A DNA stretch of 64,000 nucleotides, taken from positions 840,268 to 904,267 of the forward strand of contig NZ_LMPS01000005.1 in NCBI RefSeq assembly GCF_001424405.1. The letters are read 5' to 3'. Shown piece by piece: positions 1 to 9,566 of the stretch (within the stretch, counting starts at the first letter, position 1; each line of letters opens with the position of its first letter). The translations under genes were made by a program, and so were the position numbers. The DNA is from Dyadobacter sp. Leaf189 (lineage in GTDB: Bacteria; Bacteroidota; Bacteroidia; Cytophagales; Spirosomataceae). The notes under the pieces were generated by a model, which searched no databases, was not told the DNA's origin, and saw only the letters and a list, made by a program, of their open reading frames with translations.

Positions 1-636
1 AGGGTATCCAAAGGCGCGGTGACGGGTTATGCAGCTGGTGGAAACGGAGGCCGAAATTCTCCAACCAACGATATCATAGAAGCCTACGAAACGGGCGACC
101 TGAGAAAAGATATCTCTCTTAAAACGAGTTTTACGCTCGACGGCAAAGTCTATCCTGTTCCTTACGTAGCGAAATACAATTATCCGCATACCATTATTGG
201 ACGGACCAACACCAACTGGCCGGTACTCCGCTACGCCGACGTGCTGCTGATGCTCGCCGAAGCTATTAATGAACAAAGCGGCCCCACAGCGGAAGCTTAT
301 GATTTCTTAAATCAGGTTCGCAAACGTGCCGGTTTGGCCGCATTGACAGGTTTGGACAAGAACACATTCAGGACAGCTGTACTGAAAGAACGCAGGCTGG
401 AACTCGCATTCGAGAATCAGCGCTGGTTTGACCTGAAAAGAACCATGACACCTGCACAATGGGCTGCATTCATGAATGCTCACGGCGCACGCGAAAGAGC
501 GAAGCCTACCATCGACAGGGGGAATGTTCCGTTCAACTCGACTGACTATGTGTATACTGAAAATGAGTACGTGCTGCCGATCCCTGCACCGCAGATCCTG
601 ATCAATGCAAAACTGACTCAGAACCCGGGATACTAA
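1..636 (+). CDS. RagB/SusD family nutrient-binding lipoprotein, C-terminal part (cut by window start)
   Basis: The reading frame is open from the first base, so the true start lies left of the window and only about 211 C-terminal residues are visible. SusD proteins are outer-membrane lipoproteins that cap a SusC TonB-dependent channel and bind the glycan or other ligand. Visible family hallmarks are the RYADVLLMLAEAINE helix, the FLNQVRKRAGL segment, and KERRLELAFENQRWFDLKR near the C-terminus. The same segments occur in the complete SusD at 9567-11075, so the two are paralogues. The gene is followed by a strong hairpin terminator and then by the haem-protein gene at 890. Its SusC partner should lie just outside the window. 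Confidence 0.93.
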   Translation, partial: RVSKGAVTGYAAGGNGGRNSPTNDIIEAYETGDLRKDISLKTSFTLDGKVYPVPYVAKYNYPHTIIGRTNTNWPVLRYADVLLMLAEAINEQSGPTAEAYDFLNQVRKRAGLAALTGLDKNTFRTAVLKERRLELAFENQRWFDLKRTMTPAQWAAFMNAHGARERAKPTIDRGNVPFNSTDYVYTENEYVLPIPAPQILINAKLTQNPGY

Positions 637-644
637 ACAATGCA

Positions 645-676
645 TCGGGGAAACACTAGCAATTGTGTTTCCCCGA
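645..676 (+). terminator. Intrinsic terminator after the partial susD
   Basis: A perfect 12-bp stem, TCGGGGAAACAC pairing with GTGTTTCCCCGA, closes an 8-nt loop and is followed by a short A/T-rich stretch. It lies 9 bases after the susD stop codon. The T tail is weak, but stem strength and position support termination of the susCD transcript here. Confidence 0.75.
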
Positions 677-889
677 TAAAAACTATAACTTATATGAGCT
701 ATATTCGTTAACTTACTAATAATGTCCTTACTAAGTTGCGATACTTACACACCCCGGATTTCATTCAATAACTATATAGCATAAAAGCTTCACAAGACAG
801 AACAGGATAGAAAATAGCAGTCAACGTTCTAGTATTGTGTATTCTACGTCAAACTCCCGATTATTCCTGAACCCCTAATTTTTTAGATT

Positions 890-3250
890 GTGTTACTTCA
901 AGCAAACGAAACATTCTGGCTGTGGCAGTTTTTAGGCCGGTTGCACCCTTTGATGGTCCATTTCCCAATCGGATTACTGCTGGTTGCCCTTTTACTTGAG
1001 TTAATGGACTGGCGGCGTAAGTCGGCTGCATTGCGCGACGCTACTGCTATCGTGACGTGGGTCGGCGCAGGAAGTGCATTGCTCGCTGTTGTTTTCGGAT
1101 TATTGCTGGCCGATTCGGAAGATGCGAGCGGTACCAGCTTCGAAATCCATAAATGGTCTGGGATAGCAACCATGACACTTGCGGTTGCAGCTACCTTTGC
1201 ATTAAGATCAAGAAACCGCTCCCTTTTCCGCTCCCTGCTTTTCGTTACAGTTTTCGGCGTATCGTTCGCCGGACACTACGGAGCAATGCTTACCCACGGC
1301 GACGATTACCTGTCCAGCGTGTTACCATCCTCGTCCGAACCGAAAGAACCTGCGGGTACTGATGAAGCTGATTTTGTACTTACCAACACAGGCGCATTGA
1401 GTCCCGAGCAGGTGCAAAACCTGAATGTGGAAGTACGCACCATTCTTGCACACAACTGTTACAGCTGCCACAGCGAAACCAAAACAAAAGGCGACCTGCG
1501 GCTCGATAGCAAAGAAGCCATTATGAAAGGAGGCGAAGGCGGCCCTGTGGTTGTCCCCAATCATCCTGACAAAAGTGAGATCATCCGTCGCATTACTCTA
1601 CCCAAAGGCGACAAGGAAGCAATGCCGACCAAAGGCAAAAGGCTGACGGAACGTGAAGTGAATGTCCTGAAATTCTGGATTGAAAAAGGGGCATTATGGC
1701 CGGATGGACAGCAAAAAAGCATTTACCGCGTTGCAGCCCTTGAACCAAGAACACCGGCGGTTCCGGCTGCTACCGCGGAGTTGAATAAACCCGTCGACCT
1801 GTTTGTCAATGCATACTTCAAAAAGAATAATGTGACGTGGAAGTCAGCTGTTGATGATCGGCTCTATATCCGTCGCGTTTACCTCGACATTATCGGACTT
1901 TTGCCGCCGCCAGAGAAAGTTGACGCATTCGTTGCAGATACCCGGCCGGACAAGCGTGAAGTACTTGCGAGAGAGCTTTTGAACCGCAATGATGATTACG
2001 CCCAACACTGGATGTCGTTTTGGAACGATGCGCTCCGAAACGATTATACAGGTACCGGCTACATTACCGGCGGCCGGTTTGATATTACCAAATGGCTTTA
2101 CAGCTCTTTGCAAAGCAACAAGCCATATAACTGGTTTGTGAAAGAACTGATCAGTCCGAACAAGGAATCGGAAGGATTTATTAAAGGGATCAAATGGAGG
2201 GGCACTATCAATTCGAGCCAGCGCACCGAAATGCAGGCTGCACAAAATGTATCGCAGGTATTTCTGGGACTTAACCTCAAATGTGCCTCTTGCCACGATA
2301 GTTTCGTAAGTGACTGGAAGTTGGCAGATGCCTATGCATTCGCAAACATCTTTGCCGATACGCTCCTTGAAATTAACCACTGCGATAAGCCGACCGGAAA
2401 AATCGCTGGTACCAAAATGCTTTTCCCTGAACTGGGTGAGATCAGCGTGGATGCACCGACTGAGAAGCGCCTGCGCCAGCTGGCAGATTATCTGGTGCAA
2501 CCCAAAGACGGCCGGCTATACAGAACGGTAGTTAACCGGGTTTGGGCACAGTTGATGGGCCGCGGCATTGTGGAGCCCGTAGATGTAATGGACAATGTTC
2601 CCTGGAGTGAAGACCTCCTGGACTGGCTCGCTTCTGATTTCGTGGCAAATGGATACGACATGAAAAAGCTGATCTATACTATTGTCACTTCCAAAACGTA
2701 TCAGCTTCCTTCTACCTCGGTGAAAGAAGCGGGAGACATTATGGCGAATGATTTCAAATTTACCGGAATGGTGAGAAGGCGCCTCTCTGCCGAGCAATTC
2801 TCGGATGCGATCAGTATTGCATTCAAACCAATGTACTCCGATTCAGCGATCATGTACAAGCGGTTGCCGGAAGATATCAGGCAGCGACTGCCATTTGCCC
2901 GTGCTGCCTTTGTGAAAAACGACCCGTTCCTAACTTCGCTTGGCCGGCCAAACCGGGAGACCGTCAGTACAAGCCGTACCTCACAGGCCAACCTGTTGCA
3001 GGCATTGGAACTGACCAATGGGAATAAGTTTACTGAAACACTGAAATCAGGATCCAAGGAATGGAAGGCGAAATACCAGACTTCGGATTCGCTGGTAACT
3101 GCATTGTACCGGAAAGCGCTTGGACGAACGCCATTACCAAAGGAGATCGCAGCAGCGAAAAAGATCCTCGGACCTGCGCCAAGTGAAGAAGGAATTCAGG
3201 ATCTGGTTTGGGCTATCGCCTTAGTACCAGAGTTTCAATTAATATATTAA
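890..3250 (+). CDS. Membrane-anchored haem-c protein with PSCyt1-DUF1549-DUF1553 domains
   Basis: A 786-residue protein. The first ~150 residues hold several hydrophobic helices starting with a HPLMVHFPIGLLLVALLLEL-like segment, resembling the DUF2231 membrane module. A CYSCH haem-c motif (C190, C193, H194) follows in a planctomycete-type cytochrome (PSCyt1) domain. Next comes a DUF1549 region of about residues 300-500 with a second CxxCH (C465, C468, H469, in LKCASCHDSF), then DUF1553 to the end. Proteins of this type are abundant in Planctomycetes and Verrucomicrobia and are paired with DUF1501 proteins, as here with the gene at 3419. The enzymatic role is not established; extracytoplasmic redox chemistry linked to polymer use is an inference. 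The start is a GTG with no ATG nearby; no clear ribosome site. Confidence 0.9.
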   Translation: MLLQANETFWLWQFLGRLHPLMVHFPIGLLLVALLLELMDWRRKSAALRDATAIVTWVGAGSALLAVVFGLLLADSEDASGTSFEIHKWSGIATMTLAVAATFALRSRNRSLFRSLLFVTVFGVSFAGHYGAMLTHGDDYLSSVLPSSSEPKEPAGTDEADFVLTNTGALSPEQVQNLNVEVRTILAHNCYSCHSETKTKGDLRLDSKEAIMKGGEGGPVVVPNHPDKSEIIRRITLPKGDKEAMPTKGKRLTEREVNVLKFWIEKGALWPDGQQKSIYRVAALEPRTPAVPAATAELNKPVDLFVNAYFKKNNVTWKSAVDDRLYIRRVYLDIIGLLPPPEKVDAFVADTRPDKREVLARELLNRNDDYAQHWMSFWNDALRNDYTGTGYITGGRFDITKWLYSSLQSNKPYNWFVKELISPNKESEGFIKGIKWRGTINSSQRTEMQAAQNVSQVFLGLNLKCASCHDSFVSDWKLADAYAFANIFADTLLEINHCDKPTGKIAGTKMLFPELGEISVDAPTEKRLRQLADYLVQPKDGRLYRTVVNRVWAQLMGRGIVEPVDVMDNVPWSEDLLDWLASDFVANGYDMKKLIYTIVTSKTYQLPSTSVKEAGDIMANDFKFTGMVRRRLSAEQFSDAISIAFKPMYSDSAIMYKRLPEDIRQRLPFARAAFVKNDPFLTSLGRPNRETVSTSRTSQANLLQALELTNGNKFTETLKSGSKEWKAKYQTSDSLVTALYRKALGRTPLPKEIAAAKKILGPAPSEEGIQDLVWAIALVPEFQLIY

Positions 3251-3418
3251 GATCGATACTTACAGAACTTACATAAAGTATTAAAAGTAAAATACTAATG
3301 ATAAGCGCGAGACGTATAAATCTTTTTTAACAATTAATATTACCATACAGGCGCTACTTGATAAAAGTCTTAAATGTTAATTTACCTAAGTTGTTCATTA
3401 TTATTAGTTTAAAATATT

Positions 3419-4846
3419 ATGACAATGCAGAGCAAATGGAATAGGAGGGAGTTTTTGCAGCATGCCAGTGCCGCAACACTGGCTGCGCTCGCCGCGGGAG
3501 CTCCCGTTTCAAACCTGCTTTCTTCCTGTAAAAGCAAGTCTAACTCTTCGGCCGACACGGTAATCCTTTTATGGATGGCGGGAGGAATGGCCCATACCGA
3601 GACCTTTGATCCCAAATTGTACACGCCTTTCGAGAAGGATATGGAAGGCAACCGCGTACTGAGTACTTTCAAATCGCTGCCTACCAAGCTGGACGGAATT
3701 CACTTTTCCGAAGGTCTACAATCGATCGGAAATGTAATGGACAAAGGCACGCTGATCCGGTCTTATGTGGCAGCCGACATGGGGCACATCCTGCATTCGC
3801 GCCACCAGTACCACTGGCATACCTGCTATGAGCCGCCGCAAACAGTCGCTGCGCCGCATATTGGTTCCTGGATCGCCAAAGAGCTCGGACCTAAAAATCC
3901 TGTTATTCCTGCATTCGTGGATATCGGTCAGCGATTCACGGTGGGGGAAGCCGAAGAGCTGAAAGCTTTCCATACTGCCGGCTTTTTGGGAAATGAATTT
4001 GGTCCGTTCTTTATTCCTGATCCTAGCCAGGGACTTGAAAGTGTTCGTCCGCCGGTTGGAATGGATGCAAAAAGATTTGAGCGCAGGAACCAGCTTTACA
4101 ATGAACTGATCAACAATAGTCCCGTCGGAGAGTTCGGCAGCGACTACCAGCGCGAGTCCTTGAAGCGGTCTATGGAGCAGGCTTATGCATTGCTGAATTC
4201 ACCAGAGTCGAAAGCATTTGACCTGAGTACCGAACCTAAAAAAAGCTACGACATTTATAATACAGGCAAATTCGGACTTGGTTGCCTGCTCGCGCGCCGG
4301 CTTACGGAACAAGGTGCCCGCTTCATTAGTGTCACCACAGAATATGAGCCGTTTAAAGGCTGGGATACACATGAAAACGGACATACCCGCCTGGAAGAAA
4401 TGAAGAAACAGATCGATGGACCTGTGGCGCAGCTGATCAAAGACCTGGATGAAAAGGGCCTGTTGGATCGTACAATGGTCGTTTTGGCAAGTGAATTCAG
4501 CCGCGATATGATGGTAGAAGGCAGACCTGATGCCAAGGTACTGGAACAAGTGGCCCAGCCCGACATTCTTTCCGACCTGAAATTTTACGGAATGCACCGG
4601 CATTTCACCGACGGATGTTCCATGCTGATGTTCGGAGGCGGTATCAAAAAAGGGTTTGTTTATGGAAAAACCGCAGACGAACGTCCCTGCAAAACCATTG
4701 AAAACCCAATCAAAATTGATGGTGTGCACCAGACGATCTACCACGCACTCGGCATTGCGGAAGACACTCAATATGAAGTTGAAAAGCGCCCATTCTATAC
4801 AACGCCGGACGGAAAAGGGAAGGCCGTAATGGAATTGCTGAGTTAA
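3419..4846 (+). CDS. DUF1501 domain-containing protein, Tat-exported
   Basis: A 475-residue protein. The N-terminus has a twin-arginine signal (NRREFLQHASAATLAALAAG) followed by LLSSC, so it may be a Tat-exported lipoprotein. The rest matches the DUF1501 family, a relative of sulfatases and alkaline phosphatases: VILLWMAGGMAHTETFDPK near residue 45, HSRHQYHWH, a long central region, and VVLASEFSRDMM and HRHFTDGCSMLMFGGGI toward the C-terminus. DUF1501 genes usually sit beside DUF1549/DUF1553 genes, and here the partner is directly upstream with a 168-base gap. The substrate is unknown. ATG at 3419 is used; ATG at 3425 in the same frame is possible. Confidence 0.9.
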   Translation: MTMQSKWNRREFLQHASAATLAALAAGAPVSNLLSSCKSKSNSSADTVILLWMAGGMAHTETFDPKLYTPFEKDMEGNRVLSTFKSLPTKLDGIHFSEGLQSIGNVMDKGTLIRSYVAADMGHILHSRHQYHWHTCYEPPQTVAAPHIGSWIAKELGPKNPVIPAFVDIGQRFTVGEAEELKAFHTAGFLGNEFGPFFIPDPSQGLESVRPPVGMDAKRFERRNQLYNELINNSPVGEFGSDYQRESLKRSMEQAYALLNSPESKAFDLSTEPKKSYDIYNTGKFGLGCLLARRLTEQGARFISVTTEYEPFKGWDTHENGHTRLEEMKKQIDGPVAQLIKDLDEKGLLDRTMVVLASEFSRDMMVEGRPDAKVLEQVAQPDILSDLKFYGMHRHFTDGCSMLMFGGGIKKGFVYGKTADERPCKTIENPIKIDGVHQTIYHALGIAEDTQYEVEKRPFYTTPDGKGKAVMELLS

Positions 4847-5005
4847 TAGGTCATTCTTCGTTTTGTTTTGGTAAATTGACTCAATCTGATCTTGCATAAG
4901 CCTTATAATCACCACGCAAAGCCGCTTAATAACTAGTTGAGAAATTATTAGATATTCAACAGTTAAGATCATTTTTTTGGCAGGAGCGACAATGCTCAAT
5001 CATCA

Positions 5006-5746
5006 ATGTCAACGGAGTTGTATATGACCCAAACCACGTTTTTTCATTCAGAAGAACTTTACAATTTAAAGTCACCAAAGGAGATCACACCGATACTGGT
5101 GCAAATATTCCAGCCAAAAAGTGTTGTGGATTTCGGATGCGGGTTGGGGACTTTCCTTTATTGCTTCAAGGAACAGGGCGTTGACCGGGTACTTGGAATG
5201 GATGGACCTTGGGTTGATAAAACCCTCCTCAAAAAATATCTTAAGGAGGATGAATTCAAAGAAACGGATCTACAAGAGCGGATTCTGGATGTTAAAGACA
5301 GGTTTGATCTTGCAATAAGCTTGGAGGTCGCAGAACACCTTTCACCTGCAAGCGCAGACCGGTTTATCGAAAACATAGTTTCATTAAGTGACAATGTTGT
5401 TTTCTCTGCTGCCATACCCGGCCAGGGTGGGCAAAATCACATCAACGAGCAATGGCCAACTTATTGGATACAGAAGTTTGAACAACACGGGTATACTTGT
5501 CACGATGTTCTGAGGCCGTACTTCTGGAACAATCCGGACATTTTTTGGTGGTATAAACAAAACATACTCGTATTTACAAAAGACAAATCCGTAGATATCT
5601 CTTTGCGCCAGCAAAAGTTGTACGATATGGTTCATCCGGAATTACTAAAGGCAAAGTCAGACATGATTAACGGTAAAACGGCGGGCTTTTATTTTGCTCT
5701 TCGTTTATTTACAAAGGTTTGCAAAAAGAAACTCGGGCTTGCCTGA
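5006..5746 (+). CDS. Class I SAM-dependent methyltransferase
   Basis: A 246-residue cytoplasmic protein. The SAM-binding motif I is visible as VVDFGCGLGTFL at about residues 37-48, followed by an acidic strand end (VLGMDGPWV) and by a DLAISLEVAEHL segment typical of the SAM-binding Rossmann fold. The C-terminus is basic (CKKKLGLA). The substrate cannot be read from sequence; similar short methyltransferases often lie in surface-polysaccharide loci. The gene stands alone between the two nutrient loci. ATG 5006 is the first start; ATG 5024 is an alternative. Confidence 0.82.
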   Translation: MSTELYMTQTTFFHSEELYNLKSPKEITPILVQIFQPKSVVDFGCGLGTFLYCFKEQGVDRVLGMDGPWVDKTLLKKYLKEDEFKETDLQERILDVKDRFDLAISLEVAEHLSPASADRFIENIVSLSDNVVFSAAIPGQGGQNHINEQWPTYWIQKFEQHGYTCHDVLRPYFWNNPDIFWWYKQNILVFTKDKSVDISLRQQKLYDMVHPELLKAKSDMINGKTAGFYFALRLFTKVCKKKLGLA

Positions 5747-6274
5747 GCACTCAATCAAACCCGAACATTCCCTGCAATTCAAAATTAAAGTAGCAATATA
5801 CTGTCACTCCCTACACTGCGTAGGGAGTACTTTCTCCTTCTTTGCTAACATCTAAATACAGCAAGTCCTTCACCAATTCATCCTGCAAAAACAAGGAAAA
5901 TTAAATATTCCTTAAAACCAGACAGAGCAGGACAGTCGATACTGGTAATCATTCTACTATTGCAGAAATATTACTTTGAGAATTAAAGATTGGCTTTTCA
6001 TACTACGCAAGCCAGTTTGTTCTTAGAGTATTCCTATTTACAACTACCAACTCTCTTCATCTTTTGTGTACTTGACTCATTATGAGGCAATTGGTACACC
6101 TGAAATTCAATATGATTTAAATAAGATTAAATACAAGTATTTCAATTAGTTACCGACTATTCCTAACCCTGATCATTATTCACTTAAACCCGGATCGTAT
6201 GCCAAAAGTCAGCCAGTAAAGTAATTCTCAACTCCAAAAGTCCCCCATGGGGAAAACCTCGACAAAAAACATTA
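5747..6274. other. 528-base intergenic region upstream of susC
   Basis: No coding frame is supported. It holds the hairpin at 5806-5828 behind the methyltransferase, then A/T-rich DNA leading to susC. A 10-bp palindrome CCCCATGGGG lies at 6243-6252, 22 bases before the susC start. I found no confident TTTG-N19-TAnnTTTG promoter in it. Confidence 0.6.
5806..5828 (+). terminator. Hairpin after the methyltransferase
   Basis: A perfect 9-bp stem (ACTCCCTAC / GTAGGGAGT) around a 5-nt loop, followed by a pyrimidine-rich rather than pure T stretch. It is probably the terminator of the gene ending at 5746, although the weak tail leaves room for another role. Confidence 0.6.
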
Positions 6275-9200
6275 ATGCTAAATCCTATGAATCAATTTCG
6301 ACAATTTCCCTATTGTTCCGGATTGAATTCGTTCATTAAACTCTCATTGAGCCAGGTGCTCATTGGCGCAGCTTGTGGACTGAATGCGTACGCCGGTAAC
6401 AACTACGCGATCCCGAATGCATATACCGAAAGTGGTAGAGTTGCGATCGACAAGAATATCAAGGGCAAAGTAACCGATGAAAGTGGTGCAAGTGTGCCCG
6501 GTGTAAGTATCCTTCTCAAAGGAACTACCATTGGGACAGTTTCCGACGCGGAAGGTGCTTATTCGATTAACGTACCAGATCAGGGCGGAACTCTGGTCTT
6601 TTCTTCCGTTGGTTTTGTGTCTCAGGAAGTCGCTGTCGGCAGCAACAATACAGTTGACATTAAACTGCTCTCCGACTCGAAAGCACTTTCGGAAGTAGTG
6701 GTTGTCGGCTACGGTAGCCAGCTGAAAAAAGAGATCACCGGTGCTGTGCAAACTGTCAAAAGCGAAGAGCTGAAAGATATCCCGGTTTCGCAGGTAACCC
6801 AGAAATTGCAGGGAAGACTTGCCGGTGTGCAGATCAACCAGACTACGGGTAAGCCGGGGCAGGGGATGTCCGTCCGTATACGCGGGCAGGTTTCTGTAAC
6901 AGCAGGCAGTGATCCGCTATATGTTGTCGATGGTTTTCCGATCACCGGAACAATCGCGCAAATGAACCCGGACGAAATTGACGATATTACAATACTGAAA
7001 GATGCGGCCTCGACCTCCCTTTACGGTTCCAGGGCAGCAAACGGCGTGGTGCTGATCACGACAAAAAGAGGAAAACCCGGACAGACCAGCGTAGGATTCA
7101 ATGCATTTTACGGTTTCCAGAAGGTACCTCAAAAAGGGCGCATTGAAATGCTGACCGCGCAGGAATTTGCGCAATTCAAGAAAGAACTCTTTGAAGATGA
7201 GAACAGAACAGTTCCCGCTCCATTTGACAAACCCGAGCAATTTGCCAATCAGAATAATGACTGGTACGATGCATTGCTGCGTACAGCACCGATCCAGAGC
7301 TACAACCTGACCGTGAGCTCGAACAAGGAAAATATGCGTACCTCACTCGTTGCGGGTATTTTCAATCAGGAAGGGGTTGTTATCAATAACAATTACAAGC
7401 GTTTTTCCCTGCGGATGAATACGGAGTACGACATTTCCAGCAAGGTGAAAATCGGCTTTAATATCGCGCCGCAGTATGTTTACGATAATACACCAAGAAC
7501 AGATGGTGACCGCGGTACGGGTATCCTCTTCAATGCACTGCATACCTGGCCGGTAATGCCGATCCGGGACGCGAACGGGGATTTGACGAAATTCAACCGT
7601 TTCCCTGATAACACCGGGAACATTTACGCTTATCCAAACTGGGTGCGCGCAGCAGAAGAGCTGACCAATGAAACGAAAATCACGAAACTGCTCGGAAACA
7701 GTTTCCTTCAATATCAGCCGATCAGAGGGCTGACGCTTAAATCGACGTTGAACATTGAAATGGAGAGCAACAAGTTCTTCTTCTTCAACCCGTCGACGGC
7801 TACGAGCGCCATCAACGTACCTATCCCGACAACTGCTTCTTCCATTCGCCAGAACTATCAGAATTTCTCCTGGCTGAATGAGAACCTTGCCACTTATAAC
7901 CACAGCTTTGGAGAAAAGCACAATTTTGAACTCCTGGGTGGTTTTACACAACAGAAATTCCGCCAGGAATTTGACCGGATTACTACCAATACTTATACCG
8001 AAGACAGGCTGCCAACAATCCAGGGTGCATTGAACATCGACAGGGGCGGGACCTTCAATGTGAATGGTATCTCTGGCTCCAATACCTTCAATGGTGTAAA
8101 TGAATGGTCACTGCTATCTTACATTTCACGTCTGACGTACAACTACAAAGGCAAGTACCTGTTTACTGCAGCTGTCCGCGCTGACGGATCTTCACGTTTC
8201 GGTTCTGAAAACCGCTGGGGAACATTCCCGTCGGTATCCGCGGGCTGGGTTGTTTCTGACGAAAACTTTATGCAGTCCATCAGCCGCGTTTCATTTGCCA
8301 AACTGCGCGCGAGTTATGGTGTGATCGGGAACAACAACATTGGTAACTACACGCAATACGCTCTCATCAGTCCGAACAATGCTGTGTTTGGAGATAAAGT
8401 TGGCCCTGGGGCAAACGTTACTTCCCTTGCAAACCCAAACCTGGGCTGGGAAACTACCAAGCAATTTGATACGGGTCTTGATCTGGGTTTGTTCAACGAC
8501 AGGATCCAGTTCATTTATGATTTTTACACCAAGCGTACTACCAATCTGCTTTATGCGGTTCAGGTTCCTCAGGAGTCAGGCTTTACCAACTACAATGACA
8601 ACATTGGTGAGATCAAGTTTTGGGGACACGAATTTTCGATCACTTCCCGTAACCTCGACGGCAGGTTGAAATGGACTACCAATGCAAACATTTCATTCAA
8701 CCGCAACAAAGTCCTTGAACTTGCCCCGGGTATTGACCGCGTGTATGGTACTTTCCACATTACGCAAGTCGGTCAACCATTCGGCCAGTTTTATGGAATG
8801 GTGAAAGAAGGTTTTTACGAGAGTGCCGAAGATCTTGCAAACTCACCCGTGATACCCGGCCGCTCAGCAATCGGAACGATCAAATTACGTGATGTGAATG
8901 GCGACGGTGTAATCACTTACGGTGGCGATGCCGACGACCGTACCATCATCGGAAGTCCTTTTCCAAAGTTCACTTATGGTATCACCAACAACCTGAGCTT
9001 CAAAAACTGGGATCTTTCCGTTGTTGGTTCAGGATCGCAGGGTAACCAGCTTTGGGTACGTCACATGTACAGTACTGCCAACCTCGACGGCGTTTTCAAC
9101 ATGGTTGCCGGTGTGAAAGATCGTTTCCGTGTGAAGAATGTGACGAACGAAAAAGGAGTGGGTATAGCTACAACTGTGATTTCAAAAGGAGATGGCAGGT

Positions 9201-9529
9201 TCGGCGCGACTAACAATGGTGGAAACTTCACCGGGATTGAGCGTGACTGGAACAGTTCTCACTTCCTGGCTAACGCGTCTTACTTCACGATCAAGAACGT
9301 GACAGTAGGCTACAACATCGGCGCTGTAAACAAATTCTTCAAATCAGCCCGCTTGTACGCTTCGATTCAGCAGGTGTATGTTTTCACGAAATATTGGGGT
9401 GGACCTAACCCGGAAACGAGCGCACAGCCAGACGGACAAAGTGACGGCGGTAACCTGAGCCAGGGTGTCGACTTCTCAAACTATCCTGTACCACGTACCT
9501 GGACGCTGGGAGTGAACCTTAACTTTTAG
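6275..9529 (+). CDS. SusC/RagA family TonB-linked outer-membrane transporter
   Basis: A 1084-residue TonB-dependent channel. After the signal region, residues about 60-130 form a carboxypeptidase-D-regulatory-like domain (KGKVTDESGASVPGVSILLKG). A TonB-box-like SEVVVVGYG follows, then the plug domain with LQGRLAGVQI, VRIRGQVS and PLYVVDGFPI, and a long beta-barrel ending in LGVNLNF with the usual terminal phenylalanine. It imports the ligand captured by the SusD encoded 37 bases downstream; the two form an operon. The long N-terminal extension before the signal-like stretch is typical of the family. ATG 6275 is used; ATG 6287 is possible. The ligand is unknown. Confidence 0.96.
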   Translation: MLNPMNQFRQFPYCSGLNSFIKLSLSQVLIGAACGLNAYAGNNYAIPNAYTESGRVAIDKNIKGKVTDESGASVPGVSILLKGTTIGTVSDAEGAYSINVPDQGGTLVFSSVGFVSQEVAVGSNNTVDIKLLSDSKALSEVVVVGYGSQLKKEITGAVQTVKSEELKDIPVSQVTQKLQGRLAGVQINQTTGKPGQGMSVRIRGQVSVTAGSDPLYVVDGFPITGTIAQMNPDEIDDITILKDAASTSLYGSRAANGVVLITTKRGKPGQTSVGFNAFYGFQKVPQKGRIEMLTAQEFAQFKKELFEDENRTVPAPFDKPEQFANQNNDWYDALLRTAPIQSYNLTVSSNKENMRTSLVAGIFNQEGVVINNNYKRFSLRMNTEYDISSKVKIGFNIAPQYVYDNTPRTDGDRGTGILFNALHTWPVMPIRDANGDLTKFNRFPDNTGNIYAYPNWVRAAEELTNETKITKLLGNSFLQYQPIRGLTLKSTLNIEMESNKFFFFNPSTATSAINVPIPTTASSIRQNYQNFSWLNENLATYNHSFGEKHNFELLGGFTQQKFRQEFDRITTNTYTEDRLPTIQGALNIDRGGTFNVNGISGSNTFNGVNEWSLLSYISRLTYNYKGKYLFTAAVRADGSSRFGSENRWGTFPSVSAGWVVSDENFMQSISRVSFAKLRASYGVIGNNNIGNYTQYALISPNNAVFGDKVGPGANVTSLANPNLGWETTKQFDTGLDLGLFNDRIQFIYDFYTKRTTNLLYAVQVPQESGFTNYNDNIGEIKFWGHEFSITSRNLDGRLKWTTNANISFNRNKVLELAPGIDRVYGTFHITQVGQPFGQFYGMVKEGFYESAEDLANSPVIPGRSAIGTIKLRDVNGDGVITYGGDADDRTIIGSPFPKFTYGITNNLSFKNWDLSVVGSGSQGNQLWVRHMYSTANLDGVFNMVAGVKDRFRVKNVTNEKGVGIATTVISKGDGRFGATNNGGNFTGIERDWNSSHFLANASYFTIKNVTVGYNIGAVNKFFKSARLYASIQQVYVFTKYWGGPNPETSAQPDGQSDGGNLSQGVDFSNYPVPRTWTLGVNLNF

Positions 9530-9566
9530 TAAGATCAGTTACAGATCCATTTTAATCTGAAAAGAA

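Noticed and set aside
4199..4999. Long minus-strand open frame (266 codons) opposite the DUF1501 gene
   Set aside because: It mirrors the coding pattern of the real plus-strand gene and has no recognisable domain.
6243..6252. CCCCATGGGG palindrome as a susC operator
   Set aside because: A ten-base palindrome alone is too short; no second copy was found upstream of the other genes.
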